From Campanula takesimana (lineage: Eukaryota > Streptophyta > Magnoliopsida > Asterales > Campanulaceae): a stretch of 64,000 nt of DNA. The stretch covers positions 186,001 through 250,000 of the forward strand of contig JAOWBW010000038.1 of NCBI GenBank assembly GCA_026119855.1. The letters run 5' to 3'. This document shows positions 1-11,112 of this stretch, in pieces (position 1 is the first letter of the stretch; every line of letters starts with the position of its first letter). The position numbers and the translations under genes are program-made. The notes under the pieces are model-generated. The model saw only the letters and a list, made by a program, of their open reading frames with translations. It made no database searches and was not told where the DNA came from.

Positions 1-439
1 ATAGCTTCCGTTTTGTCAGCATCAACTATCGTCACTAATAATTCCTAGCATCAACTTATATCGTCACTAATAATTCCTAGGATAATGAACACATCTATCA
101 AAATTTTGTAGCGCTGCAATTATCAGTCACGATTTCTGTTATACAGCTTTCTAGACAACTAGTTAGCGAACGAGATTAAATTTGTCTCGAAAGATATCTA
201 TCGATCATGAGTTCATTCCCAACCATACCACTGATTGCCCAAAAATGCCAAAAATGCATTGTAACGTAAATTGTTCCTTGAGAATTATTTCTAAATAAGG
301 AAATATTCGTCACATAAGCTTATCATAATACAAACAATGTACAAACAAGCAAACCATATTAAGCAAGTTAACACACATATTATTATAAGACGTTATAAGA
401 CGTGGATGAGAATATATACATAGAGGTAAATATGAATTG
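1..439. other. 3' flank of HKT1, no gene
   Basis: AT-rich sequence downstream of the HKT1 stop codon. The only structure seen is an imperfect tandem duplication of about 30 bp at 18-79 (two copies of a unit starting GCATCAACT and ending AATTCCTA). No ORF with recognisable content. Confidence 0.6.
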
Positions 440-682
440 TCATGAGGACAAATGCCAAAACTTGGCACCACCTTTGAGATTGAACTTCTTGAGCCCTCCA
501 AAGATCATAACAAGAATAAGAATTATCTTGCCTTTATCACTCCATCTTCCAGCAAACCCGTAAGATGCCTCTTTGCAGTATTCCATTCCCCCTCCTTTCA
601 TTTTCCGTTCACAGCTATACCCCGTCGAGAATCCAACATTTCCATACGCGCTACACGAATACATACCAATATCAACAAAGTA

Positions 683-757
<75 letters not shown>

Positions 758-2398
758 GCGTGCAAATTAATTAATTAGTATTTCGTATATTGTGATTAAT
801 TCCTCAACATTATTACCTAATGACTTCGACAGTGATATTTAACACGTTGAAGTTGAGAGGATCGTCCTTGAGCTTTTGCCTCTCTGTTATACAAATTAGA
901 GTGATGAATATGAACAAGTACGTTAAGGGAGAGAATATTTGCATGTAGTCCGTTGCGATCTTCTTTTTTCTCATTTTTCTTTCGCTTCTCTCGTCGTTAT
1001 TTCTTGAGAATTGTTCTCCAAGATCATCCGTTTGCCTTGGCATGAAGTAAGTATAAGGTGGAAGGTACCTGCATATATATAAATATATGCAAAAAAGAAT
1101 ATGATCATTAATAAAAACAAAAAATGAACGTTCATTTTAGGACAAGTTTAAACAAGAAAATTCAGTTAAGCCACTTACATCATGACAACGAAAACCACCA
1201 AGATCGCAGAAGAAAGTTTGGAGAGATCAAACACAGATTCGCCCGTATGCCTTGAATTTGCTACTTGAAACAGGGACCCCACCGCCCTTTCGTAAAAACT
1301 CAATCCATCCATAATCTCAGAATTTTCCCACTCCATACAACAAAATAGTACAAACTGAACCAATATCAACCCAAAAACACTCCCACCCAAATACAAACAT
1401 CCACGACGCGATAACAAATGCCTATTTCCAATTTTGTCCTTGGAATTCTTCAACATGTAACCAAACTCTGTTCTCTTACTCACCTTCTCCAGGACAAGAA
1501 TGACCAATCTAAGGAAAACCGGATATAACGTGTTTCCAACGAGGATTTGTGGGATTAGAATCAAAAGTAAGCCCGTGTTCTTCTTGAATACTACCATATT
1601 TTCGTTCGTGGGGATGAATCCACAGTTCGTGAAAGTGGAAACAGTGGAGAAAATTGAAAATGTAACTATATTCAGACCTTTCTCATTGAGTACTATTTTA
1701 GCACTTTGAATAAGGCTAATATAGACCAAAATCAAAACTGAACCAATAACATGAACAACTAAGAGATAAATTAAGACAACATACCCCAAACTTCTAATGG
1801 CATTGTACTTTGAATCATCAAGAAAATGATTCTCAAAGGGAGAAATTTCATGGGCAATCTTGGAATTTTCACTAATCACGATACTTAATTCGACATTATT
1901 TGCACTGCTGGATGAATCAGAGTCTGATACTAAGTTTGAATCAGATGCTCTGCTGCTTCCATTTTTACCCCTCTTCTTCTTCAAGTACTTGAACTTCAAG
2001 AATTGAAGTCCAAGCAAAGAATTAAAAACTTCCCCACCCAAAAACATGAATATTGTTAAAACGACGAGTTGGGGATTCGAAAAAACCTCCATATCTAGTG
2101 TCGACATGCTCGAGACTGTCGCTGCTGACACGGACATGAACAAAACATCGAGGTTTTTAGCCTTAGAAAACGCGGTTTTGGGGTTAATTGATACCCTCAA
2201 AGCCAAAAAACACATTAAGGAAAGGAGAATGAAGTAAGCAAGTTGAATAAAAAATGAGTTAAAACTAAGCATCAAGAGCACACTAAAGAAAGAGGACACT
2301 AATTTTTTACATGCTAAGCATATGCATGATAATTTTCTCCATAAACATATGAAGAAATACTCTATTTTCTCAGAAAGAAGAAAAACTAAATTCATCAT
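440..2398 (-). CDS. HKT1: HKT1-type Na+ transporter, three exons
   Basis: High-affinity K+ transporter family (Trk/HKT), a plasma-membrane protein that in class I members retrieves Na+ from xylem. Exons read 1179-2398, 817-1068 and 440-650 with GT-AG junctions in matching phases, giving about 560 residues. The four pore loops are visible: P1 with VSSMS at about residues 95-99, whose Ser97 is the class I (Na+-selective) filter residue; P2 TNCGF with Gly260; P3 RHTGES with Gly386; P4 YGNVGF with Gly497. A Ser/Asn-rich loop spans about 145-175. The C-terminus (YGFAGRWSDKGK, then LKKFNLKGG) is typical. I chose the start at 2398 because the longer frame to 2554 adds unrelated residues. No stops or frameshifts were seen, so the gene looks intact. 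Selectivity is inferred from the Ser only. Confidence 0.93.
651..816 (-). other. HKT1 intron 2 with (TA)n microsatellite
   Basis: Intron with donor GTAATA (816 downward) and acceptor TGTAG ending at 651. About 72 bp of it (683-754) is a nearly pure TA dinucleotide run with one break, likely length-polymorphic. Confidence 0.85.
683..754. repeat. (TA)n microsatellite inside HKT1 intron 2
   Basis: Alternating TA run of about 36 units, interrupted once near 707. It takes up almost half of the 166-bp intron and lies between the donor and the acceptor. Confidence 0.95.
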
Positions 2399-2465
2399 TG
2401 TGTGTTTACTTATATATAAGGGAGGGATGAAAATGTCTTGACTAAAACTTGGAGGAATGTGGTTA

Positions 2466-2473
2466 TATTTATA
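2466..2473 (-). promoter_or_regulatory. Candidate TATA box of HKT1
   Basis: TATAAATA on the minus strand, 68 bp upstream of the chosen ATG, leaving room for a 5' UTR of about 40 nt. A second TATA-like string at 2409-2420 is too close to the ATG to serve it. Confidence 0.45.
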
Positions 2474-2896
2474 AGACATAATATATACTGTACCTGTACA
2501 TGTGTATTTGTATACTCCACTGTATATGAGTGTGTTTAAACACATTATAACCATAAATATTCCTAGGATGTTGGGCTATCCATGAAGCTTTGTTTTGAGG
2601 ATATTGAGCTGTCAAAATATTTGGAGAGTGGACTCCCTTGTTGGAAATTTGACATTTGGTCAACTTTTGGTGGGTCTTATTTGTAGGTCCCTTTGAGTTT
2701 AACAAAAAAAAAAGTCAGTAAAAAAAAACCAAACAATTGTGAGTTTGTGACCTAAAGGCTGATATTATGCATATCATATTATCATCTCGGTTATTGAATC
2801 ACTTGTAATATACAAGTGAAACAACACATTTAAGATCCCTTTAATTTTGAAATTACCAATTTAGCACCTATCAATTTTACAATTAAGTATGTGAAA

Positions 2897-2945
2897 GCTA
2901 AATAAACGATATGTTCTCTTGAATTGGAGAGTTAAGGTAGAAGGG
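2897..2945 (+). repeat. 49-bp direct repeat, copy 1
   Basis: Starts GCTAAATAAACGATATG. It is repeated at 3901-3949 with one mismatch that I could see. The two copies bracket about 955 bp. Confidence 0.85.
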
Positions 2946-3678
2946 AAGACCAAAGCAGCGCTCAGTACACCGGAAACTCCCTGACAATTAGTCTGTCTTA
3001 TTGGCTTTGTCACATTTTTTTTTTGCTGTTATGTAATGTACAATAATTTCGATATGCCTTGGAACATCTTCTTTTTTTAAGAATATGTTATCTCCCACTC
3101 CCTTCAAATATTCGTTCAACTTTAACCATATTTCGACTCGTGATTAATCCGTATAGACCGACAGAAAATAAATAGGCATTCAAAACAAGTATAAATTCAT
3201 ATCTGTAAAAAGGGGAGGGAAATTCTTCAACTCATTCTAAAAAGAAGAATTCTGTGTAATAAGCTTTTGAGGTTTTAAATAAGACGACCTTTTGATTTTT
3301 CAAGTTAATTCTCGTGGATGTCTATTTGTCGGACTATCCGGTGAGATGATATCTCGAGCATTTACATATCCAGGGCCTTATTTCATTATCCGTTTTTTGG
3401 GTCAATTCATCTACAACAACCCCTGCTCTAGCTAGTTGTCCACCCAACCATTCAGAGTTCCTAGAGCTACTTGTAACACTTGGCTCATATGGGATTTTCA
3501 TATTCTCTCCCCGATTGGGTGGAGAATACTTAGGGGCGCGAGACAACTCGAAAAGGTTATGAACTATTGCTAGAACCAAAGAAAAAGAGTGTGGTTCGGT
3601 CGATAAATTCTCACGTCTCTATCTCTATCTGAGATGGTTGGATTTTTCAAAATTCTATGGACATTCAGAAGAGAAATG

Positions 3679-3724
3679 ATATGCCCAAACGTATGGGTTA
3701 TAACTATTATGGAGAACCCGCATG
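3679..3724 (+). pseudogene. Possible plastid petD scrap
   Basis: One frame reads MGYNYYGEPAWP, close to the conserved start region of cytochrome b6/f subunit IV (petD), and the bases ATTATGGAGAACCCGCATGG look plastid-like from memory. The match stops abruptly after TGGCC and the bases upstream diverge quickly. At best this is a short NUPT remnant. Confidence 0.3.
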
Positions 3725-3900
3725 GCCACCCGTTAAAGCCACCATTACCCATTGGTCATTAAAACTTAGGCTCTATTTGTTTCGCGTAAAATAACTTTCG
3801 GAAAATGTTTTCCCTATTTTCCGGTGTTTGTTACGCACCGGAAAATGAAGAAAATATTTTCCGGAAAATGGTTTTCCCTCTTTTTTATTCTCAAAAATAC

Positions 3901-3949
3901 GCTAAATAAACGATATGTTCTCTTGAATTGGAGAGCTAAGGTAGAAGGG
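3901..3949 (+). repeat. 49-bp direct repeat, copy 2
   Basis: Second copy of the 2897-2945 unit in the same orientation. It closes a segment that contains the possible plastid-derived scrap. Confidence 0.85.
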
Positions 3950-5548
3950 GAGAATTGGCAATGAGTTTGTGACTGCTTAATTTTTCATTAAAGCTGTAAT
4001 TACTTTTTTATCCTTCTTGTTTCTACCAACAAAGAACATTTATTAAAAAAATTGAATTTAGAATATTGATGCAACTCTCAAATCCAAAAGGCACCTAGTA
4101 ACTGGTAGAATGTGTATTTTTTCCGTCTCATAACAATTTGTACTATTTTGATTAAAATGGTCAATTTAGTTTCATTTTGATTTAACATAATGATTCTTAT
4201 AAAAATCTAAAAATTGTTATCCATAGTATTTTTAATGGTAAATAAATAATAATTTTGAAAATTTTATGAAGATCATCATTTTTTTTATAAAATCTTAGTC
4301 AAACCGCAATCAAGTTGACCATTTTATTTAAAATGGTGTGATGAGGCATTGAGTGATAACATCTGATTTTGCACTAATATTTTGCAGTAGCAATAAGCTA
4401 CTTTTCCTTTCAAAAAAAAAAGAAAAGAAAAGAAAAGGATAAGAGTAAATTAAGTGGACTGCCCACTATTCCAATTTTAAACAATAAGATATCACTTATA
4501 ACAGTACATTATTATTCTACAAGAGGATAATAATTAGTGCATCCTCTGTAGTAAAATATGGGTAATATTATATTTCTATTGGTTAATTTGGACAGAAGAC
4601 TTGTAAATTTTTAAAAATTATTATCAGTGTATCATAAAAATTACTATCAGTTTTATTTTGAATTTTAACAATCTTTTAAAAATTGATCAATATTCAATTA
4701 AAATTTCAATAAATAAATATATTACAGTTTAAAACAAAATTAATGGTTTTTTTTTCATTCTTAAAATGAGTTTCCGTTTCTTATTAAGGAGGGGCTATTG
4801 CCACTACATAAATTACGTATTCACTACATTGATTGTAATTTTGGTAACTTGATTACTTAACACAATTGCCATTTTATGAATAGTCTACTTTTGCTACAAA
4901 ATTTGTTTATCATTTTTTTATAATTATGTTAAAGTAAATAAATAATTTATATGTGAGATATTACTATATAATAAAATTAATTGTTTTATATATTATTTTA
5001 TGCAATAAATTAATTATTTTTATTCACTTATTTTATTTTTATTTCCACCTATTGTTTTTATTTTTGTGATCTCAATCAATTAAAGAGGGGGGGGGGAAGA
5101 GGGAAAATAAAAAGAGTAGATAAAGTTATTAAGAAATTTAAAGTTTTTTTTTTTTTTTTTTTTTTTTTTTTGTAAAATAGAGTGTGATGAATTTTTTATT
5201 AATATTTTTACCCTATATTAAATAAATTTAATGCTACTACATTGTCAATTTTATACTAATATGTATTAGTTTCTTATTGCATCCAGGCCTTGAACTAGGT
5301 GATGAGTTCACAATTTTTTTTATAGTATATTAGAATCGTCAAATATTATGTTCTTTTTTATTGAAAATATTTTCAAGTTTACTCATGTTTATATAAAATA
5401 AATGAGTGATAAGATTACAAAATAAAATAAAAACTAAGTTAGAATGAAAATTCAAGGTATTTATTTACTCTAGCATTTATGATTAATCACATGTACTTTG
5501 ACTATCATACTATAGACAATTTAAAATAATATATATATATATATATAT

Positions 5549-5900
5549 GGTTGCGCTTCAATGAGAACCATTTAAAATGAGAACAGTGATAACCAAGTAT
5601 AACCGTTTGATTAAATACAAAATCAAGGGTCCAGATTATAGATACATTGGATACACTTACAATAGCTAATTTTCAAAATACACTTGGATACATTAGTCAT
5701 TTAAGCTACTATATCCAAGTGCAATGCTTGGATACAGTACTTATTTAGCTATTGTATCCAAGTGTAATATCAAAACTTAGGTACTGTATCCAAGTGTATC
5801 AAATGCATCTATAATCTGGACCATTGATTTTGATTTTAATCTAATGGTTATACTTGATTCTCACGGTTCTCATTTTAAATTGTTTTCATTGGAGCGCGAC
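5549..5900. mobile_element. Inverted-repeat element flanked by (TA)n, copy 1
   Basis: About 100-bp arms: the left arm begins GGTTGCGCTTCAATGAGAACC and the right arm is its imperfect reverse complement, ending GGAGCGCGAC. It is bounded on both sides by TA dinucleotide runs (5528-5548, 5901-5925) and has no ORF. The middle contains repeated ATCCAAGTGTA/TTGGATACA words. It resembles Micron-type MITEs that insert into (TA)n microsatellites. Confidence 0.7.
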
Positions 5901-5925
5901 TATATATATATATATATATATATAT

Positions 5926-6036
5926 GGCCGCGCTCCTGTGAGAACCATTTTAAATGAGAACCGTGAGAACCAATCATAACCGTTTAATTAAATACAAATA
6001 AAAGGTCCAGATTATAGATACATTGGATACAGTAGC
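5926..6036. mobile_element. Second (TA)n-bounded element, truncated
   Basis: Repeats the left arm of the 5549-5900 element (GCGCTCC, GAGAACC, then GGTCCAGATTATAGATACATTGG). It stops at 6036, where the Retand-like LTR begins. Confidence 0.75.
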
Positions 6037-6270
6037 TGATGACGCCCTAGATTTCTGGGGTCATGGAGACTAGATCTCCGGTTTGCTGTCTCTTGATCCT
6101 GATCACAACACAAACAAGAACACCGTTAAGACCAGAGCCGGGGTTTGAATCCGGCTTAGGCCCTCGGGTGTGAGAGTAAGATCTCTGAGGAAAACCTAAG
6201 AAGAAGATCAATGAGGATCTTGTGTGTGTGAGTTGGATAGAGCACGTACCTTCTCATGGGAGCGAAAATG

Positions 6271-6281
6271 TGTATATATAT
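6271..6281 (-). promoter_or_regulatory. Candidate LTR promoter (sense)
   Basis: TATATATACAC on the minus strand, about 235 bp from the downstream end of the LTR. This is a normal place for an LTR promoter driving gag-pol. Confidence 0.4.
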
Positions 6282-6990
6282 GACCAAGGGAAAGAAACAT
6301 GCACAAGGTACTAACCACCCTGGTACTGGGGGGACACGTGGTGAATCCCCAGTGGACCGGTCAGGAGAGTGGCTGGGAAGGTGGCGTGTCTGTCAGGGAA
6401 GCATGGTTCCATCACCAACCGTTATGGTATGTCAGGTACGGATAGGTGACGTCTCGTGTACGTTTGTGCCAGCTGGGTACTGCGGGCTCCTTAGGAAAGC
6501 GGGAGGCAGAGTCATCTCGGGCATATATCTCAGGGAGATCGGTCCCCTCGGGCTTACTTGCCCGCGTTCCTCGCCGGTTCGGCCCCAAGAGTTCAGGTCC
6601 GGTTTGGGCGTGTTAGGTCGCATCGATTTGGACCGCAGAACATCCGGTCTAGAAGGCTCGGTCTCATCAGTGGCCCCTAACTCCGAGGGTTAGCTCATTC
6701 ATGTGTGGCGCGAGGAGTTATACTTCCTAGGCTCGATTCGGGCAAATCGCAATAAATGCGGGCATGGATTGCAATGGGATGGGAGTCTTAGAATAGTGGT
6801 TGACGAAAGGACATGTGGGCCCCTTGTGTCAGGCTAGTGGCGTAGCCGTCTGCCTTTTGACATGACCAGGAACACGTTCATTAAATGCGAACCGTCATCG
6901 GTATTCGAAAAAGCAATTCCCGCCTCTTCACTTTTCGGGTTTCGATCGGGTTACCAGATATTGCGGGTCGATCCGACCCATTTTCGGCGC

Positions 6991-6998
6991 TATAAATA
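6991..6998 (+). promoter_or_regulatory. Antisense TATA box inside LTR for aORF
   Basis: TATAAATA on the plus strand inside the LTR. A spliced leader can follow it: donor at 7129 (ACAG|GTATTG) and acceptor at 7344 (TGTAG), leaving CC before the aORF ATG at 7347. Confidence 0.5.
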
Positions 6999-7346
6999 TC
7001 ACGGATGCTGGATCATTCCAAATTTTCGCAACTCCCGTCTCTCTACCTTCCAGTTCCAACGAAGACTTTGCTTCTCCGGATTCCTGATTTTGAAGATCTC
7101 GTTCTCGTTCATTACTTCTAATTTACAGGTATTGTTCTGAACTTCACTTTTTCTTCTTTGTTTCGCATCGTCGTCTTGATTTCCGCCATTCTTTTCGTCG
7201 CCGTTTTCGAGCGCGAACCCTAAAAACTGGCTCCTGTCGAGCTCACGGATTTATACGAGATTTGTGTGACTTCTCGTAACCTTGTGTCTTCGAGTCCGGA
7301 TTCTGGCTCCTAATTTCTGAAAATTTGTTGAAATATTGTTGTAGCC

Positions 7347-9590
7347 ATGGAAGGGCTGGATTTAGGGCATAACCTCCGTCCTGACCTGTTTAGTTGTTGC
7401 CGGAGGACCGGTGGGGTATACAGGTTCCTGTTGAATGCCTGGAAACGGTTGTCTTTGAATGAGTTCATTGCCATAGGTTTAGCATATAGCTGGGAACCCT
7501 GGGTCTTGCCCCTGTTGTGGGAAACAGGTCCCTCCGTCCATTATGATTCCACAAGGATGAGGGTGTTGGGGGGAGAGGAAAACTTGGGCACTTTTATCAT
7601 GGCTGTTTTAACTCGATTCCCCGATAATGTAGATATGGCTGGAAACGCTAGAAGGTTGGTAAGGTCGTGCGGGGAGCGTGTAGCCTCAAGTGGCCCTGAT
7701 TCTCACAGTTGGATGGACGCTCCTTTTAATGACGATGAGGATGAACAGGCACGATCTCCGGGCTTGGCCCCTGGTGTTATTGAGGTCACGAGCAGTGCGG
7801 AAGTGTCCGATCAAGAAATGAGGGTTGATGGTGAACCCGCTCTTGAGGTTGAGGTTGGAGCGATCGTGGCTCACGGGCTAGTTGATGAGTCTGAGTCATC
7901 TGAGACACCCTCTGACCCCCGGGGGGATTTAGAGAGAATGGCCCCAGATACCGCGCGTATGGTCAAACGCGTCCGCTCCCATGTTCAAATTTTGGCTTCC
8001 TTCCCCGAGGGGCCTGACGATAGGGTTGTGAGTCAGGCTGGAGCCTCCAGTTCTGGAGCGGGCATGGTGGAAGAGCAGGACTCCGATGATGAGTTTCTAA
8101 CTGTGTATCATATCGATCGCAAAACTATCTCGTCAGCGGTCTTGATGATTATACCTCTCCTTCAGGAAGCAGTTTGACCGGTCCTGCCCGCGTCCGGGCA
8201 GATAATATCGCTTGTGTGTTTTATCCCGTTCAATTTGAGAATGGCCTCCGGCTTCCCTTGGACCCGTTCATTTGCGAGTTCCTGGAGTTTTCCAAGTGCC
8301 TCCCAATGGACTTGACTCCCAATGTTATTCGCTATCTGGTGTCTTTTATTGTCGTAAGTAGGGTACTGGGCTACGAACCCTCTTTGTCTGCCTTGTACGT
8401 TTTCTTCACCCATCAGGTCACCGCGAGCAGTTTGAGCTTGAAAACGAAACCCAGGTCGAAAAAGATCTTTTCTGCGGCTTCTAACAAATTCGATCAGTGG
8501 CAGAGATATCCTCTAGTGATTCAGAATCGACTCGGGTGGCCCTTTTCTAAGACTGATAATACTTCCCCGGTGTCAATATCTTCCAAGGATTATCCTAGCT
8601 CAGATGGGGGTATCGAGCTTGCGTCCGCCATGCAGGATTATCTCGCCCGGCATACAAAATCAGTTACTTTAGAGGACCAGACCGTGGCCGAGGTTGAACA
8701 AGTTTTCGACGTTCAAGCCATTATCAACAATGAGAGTCTTTTGGCTTATGCCGGGGTGGCCCCATGCCGAAATCCTAATTTTGAGAGCAGGGTTAACATG
8801 GCTCCTATGTGGCGGGATCCTTGTTGGAAGGTTTACCAGGATTTTTCCTTTGCCCATGAGTGCCCTACTTGCCGATTGGGGGAACAATGCCCGGATCCGG
8901 GCTTGACCGGTCTTTTTCATACTTAATCAACTGAAATTTCTTACTTGTTAGTTTACTCGATCATATCTGACTGATTGTTGCTTTTGCCCGCAGATCCCAC
9001 TGATACCATGCCTCCCAAGAATATCAACGCTTTGAAAATGGCCGCGAAGCAGCGGGAGGCTGAGGCGAAGCAGCAGAGGCAGGCCGAAATGCAAAAGGCC
9101 GAGGCCCCAGGGAGGAAACTGCCGATCACGGACCTTTTGGACAAGTCTAAAAAGGTTGTTGCAGTTGTCCCGACGACGGGTGAGCTTCCTCTACGGCCCC
9201 GCGGGAGCGGACGGGGAAAAGATTTGGCGGGCTCGGGGTCTCCCACTCTCTCGCACGACGCAGGCAGGACAGTGCCCGAGGCTCCGAAGAAAAGGGGTCC
9301 GAGTCCGATCGCCGACCCTTTGCCTTCAAAAAATAAACAACCCCGTCTGGAGTCTCCTTCCCGCGGTTTTACTGTATCTTCCCCCGCCAAAGGGACTTTA
9401 TGCTCGGAGCGCTTCCCCGTAGAGTTAATTGAAGATAAGGACCGGGCTAAGGAGTTCGGGAAGAAGGTAGCTGAGGCCCCTGAGGTATATGGGGTTGATC
9501 TCCATAGCCGCCGCGGCTTCAATTCTTATGTGGGTGATGGGCTCCTGTATCGTATGAACTTTCCGGACTATCAACAGAAGGTGCTGTCCA
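7347..9590 (+). pseudogene. Retand-type antisense ORF (aORF), 5' part
   Basis: This ORF runs opposite to gag-pol, between integrase and the 3' LTR, the position of the additional antisense ORF known from Tat/Retand elements. The first segment (7347-8177) begins MEGLDLGHN and has a Ser/Asp/Glu-rich tail. The second (about 8144-8909) has a GLRLPLDPF motif as in the putative gypsy-type transposon family (Pfam Transposase_28). The third (8994-9590) is a basic, Lys/Ala/Gln-rich region. The junction 8909|8994 is a phase-correct GT-AG intron of 84 bp. The step between the first two segments needs a frameshift or a very short intron near 8100-8144. The ORF is cut at 9590 by Copia-1. Function in Retand elements is unknown. 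Confidence 0.65.
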
Positions 9591-11097
9591 TGTTGGTAGT
9601 GGTGCCCTAGGCACGTTTAATAAACGTTGTAATTGTTATCATTTATTTCATATCAATAAAGAGATGTTTTGATTATTATTATTGTTCATGTTTACTTATA
9701 ATAATCTCCGTCCCTAGTACTTGTTAAGCACTAGTATAAAGGCTAAATGATCATGCGATGATCATGTTAGATTTATGGGTACTTGTTTGGAACAAGGTAC
9801 TGGACATGACCCGCTGTATGAGATTTATGTCATGGTCAATGTCGAACATATATCTCATATTAGTTATGTCATTTGAATCCTTAGACATGAAGTTATTATA
9901 GTCTTCCACTTGATGAACATTATGTTTGACATATTCAAACGCTACCTTTAACCGGGAAGTTATAAAGGGTATGATTGGCATAATCGGATTCACATAGGGA
10001 AGAATAATAGGCTAAATGGATTTGTCCCTCTTCGGAGAGATGTCAAGCTTGGGCCTCTCGTAGGAATGGTGTTGATGAAATGTTCGGCCGGACTCAAATG
10101 AATTGATTGGATCAATGGCATTTGGATTATCAACATATTCGGAATCGAGAAAGTATTGAACAAAACAAGTTGACTGTTTGACCATGACTTGTATTCAATG
10201 ACGTCGAGGACAAAGGGATTATGACATATTCTAAAGGAATGCGAGCTTGTATCTAGTTATACTATTTGGGTAGGTATGACGGTTTGCTATAACCTAATCA
10301 TATCTTATGGTTTCATGTTTGAGCCCATTGCCAACTTAGTATAATCCTAGAGGGTCACACACAATAGAACGAATCTTTAAAAGGACTAAATTGGAATTTT
10401 GGAAATTCTTGACATTTTGGGGAAGTGGGCGACCGCACAGTGTCGACTGGGCGGCCGCACACTTAGCTCAGATTTGTACCAGTTTGTTTCAGATAAATGT
10501 GCGACCGCACAGTGTATTCTGGGCGGCCGCACAGTACTGTCGGCTGGCACTTTCCTAATTCGATTTGGAATGTCTTTTGACACAAGATTCCTATTTGGAA
10601 TAGGTCTTGCTTGTGTATAAAAGGATGAGTTCGGCCAGAACTTCAGTGATAGTCTTTTGTGAGTCTCCAAAGAGTTTGAGAGAGGTTTTACTTTGTTCTA
10701 AGACATCCTTGGTCAAAGAACAAAATAATACACAAAAGAGAAAATTCCATATAGTTCAAATTCATTGTGAAAACGTGTTTCACAATTTGGTCTAGCAACC
10801 AAGATCAAAGAAGTTCCTTTGATATTCGTTCGAAGTGTGGATACCGCTAGAGGGTGAAAATCATCATCTTCAAAGTTCGTGTTCAAGCTTTGTGATCGTG
10901 ATCAAGCTTTGTGATCGTGATCAAGTCTTCAAATCTCCACCAAAGACCAAGAGAAAATTTAATAGCCATCAAGGGTTAGTTTTATCCTATATTCATGTTA
11001 TTGTATTTGATTTAATCATATGAACGGATCTATGGGCTTTGGGTTTCAAAATTTTAAATGCTAAATTCCGCTGCACATGTTACTACGAAACCCAACA
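9591..11097 (+). repeat. Copia-1 5' LTR
   Basis: 1507 bp. Contains two paired GCGACCGCACAG / GGGCGGCCGCACA modules (10427-10461, 10499-10534), a TATAAAA-type box at about 10615 and a 19-bp tandem duplication absent from the 3' LTR. Confidence 0.93.
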
Positions 11098-11098
11098 G

Positions 11099-11112
11099 TG
11101 GTATCAGAGCCC
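11099..11112 (+). promoter_or_regulatory. Copia-1 primer-binding site
   Basis: TGGTATCAGAGCCC, one base after the 5' LTR, matching the 3' end of initiator tRNA-Met as in most plant Copia elements. Confidence 0.9.

Larger units (their letters stand above)
2474..5527. other. AT-rich spacer without genes
   Basis: No coding region recognised. It holds a 49-bp direct repeat (2897-2945 and 3901-3949), a GC-richer segment at 3310-3760 with a short petD-like stretch, and a palindrome-rich segment at 3772-3890 with repeated TTTTCCGG/CCGGAAAA words. A MITE-like stretch at 4120-4350 has facing TTGACCATTTTA-type ends. There are also poly-T runs near 5144-5171. Confidence 0.5.
6037..7146 (-). repeat. LTR of Tat/Retand-like Gypsy element (its 3' LTR)
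   Basis: Runs from TGATGACG to ACTTCA on the plus strand, giving TG...CA ends. The pyrimidine tract CTTTTTCTTCTTTG immediately to its right is the complement of a polypurine tract, as expected for a minus-strand element. The sequence is related to the solo LTR at 24425-25095 (shared start TGATG and a GTGAGAGTAAGA stretch). The opposite LTR is missing, so the TSD cannot be checked. Confidence 0.65.

Noticed and set aside
452..778. Plus-strand frame over HKT1 exon 3 and intron 2
   Set aside because: It is antisense to a clear exon, and its C-terminal half is only TA-repeat translation.
6256..6693. 145-codon plus-strand frame in the Retand-like LTR
   Set aside because: It lies fully inside the LTR, has no recognisable domain, and the LTR's composition (GC-rich) opens frames by chance.
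8100..8144. Normal intron joining the first two aORF segments
   Set aside because: A usable acceptor exists near 8137 but the nearest fitting donor would give an intron of about 40 bp, shorter than plants normally splice; a frameshift is equally likely, so I left it open.
11099..11112. tRNA-like sequence
   Set aside because: Only the primer-binding complement of a tRNA 3' end is present; no cloverleaf follows. No tRNA or rRNA gene was found in the window.
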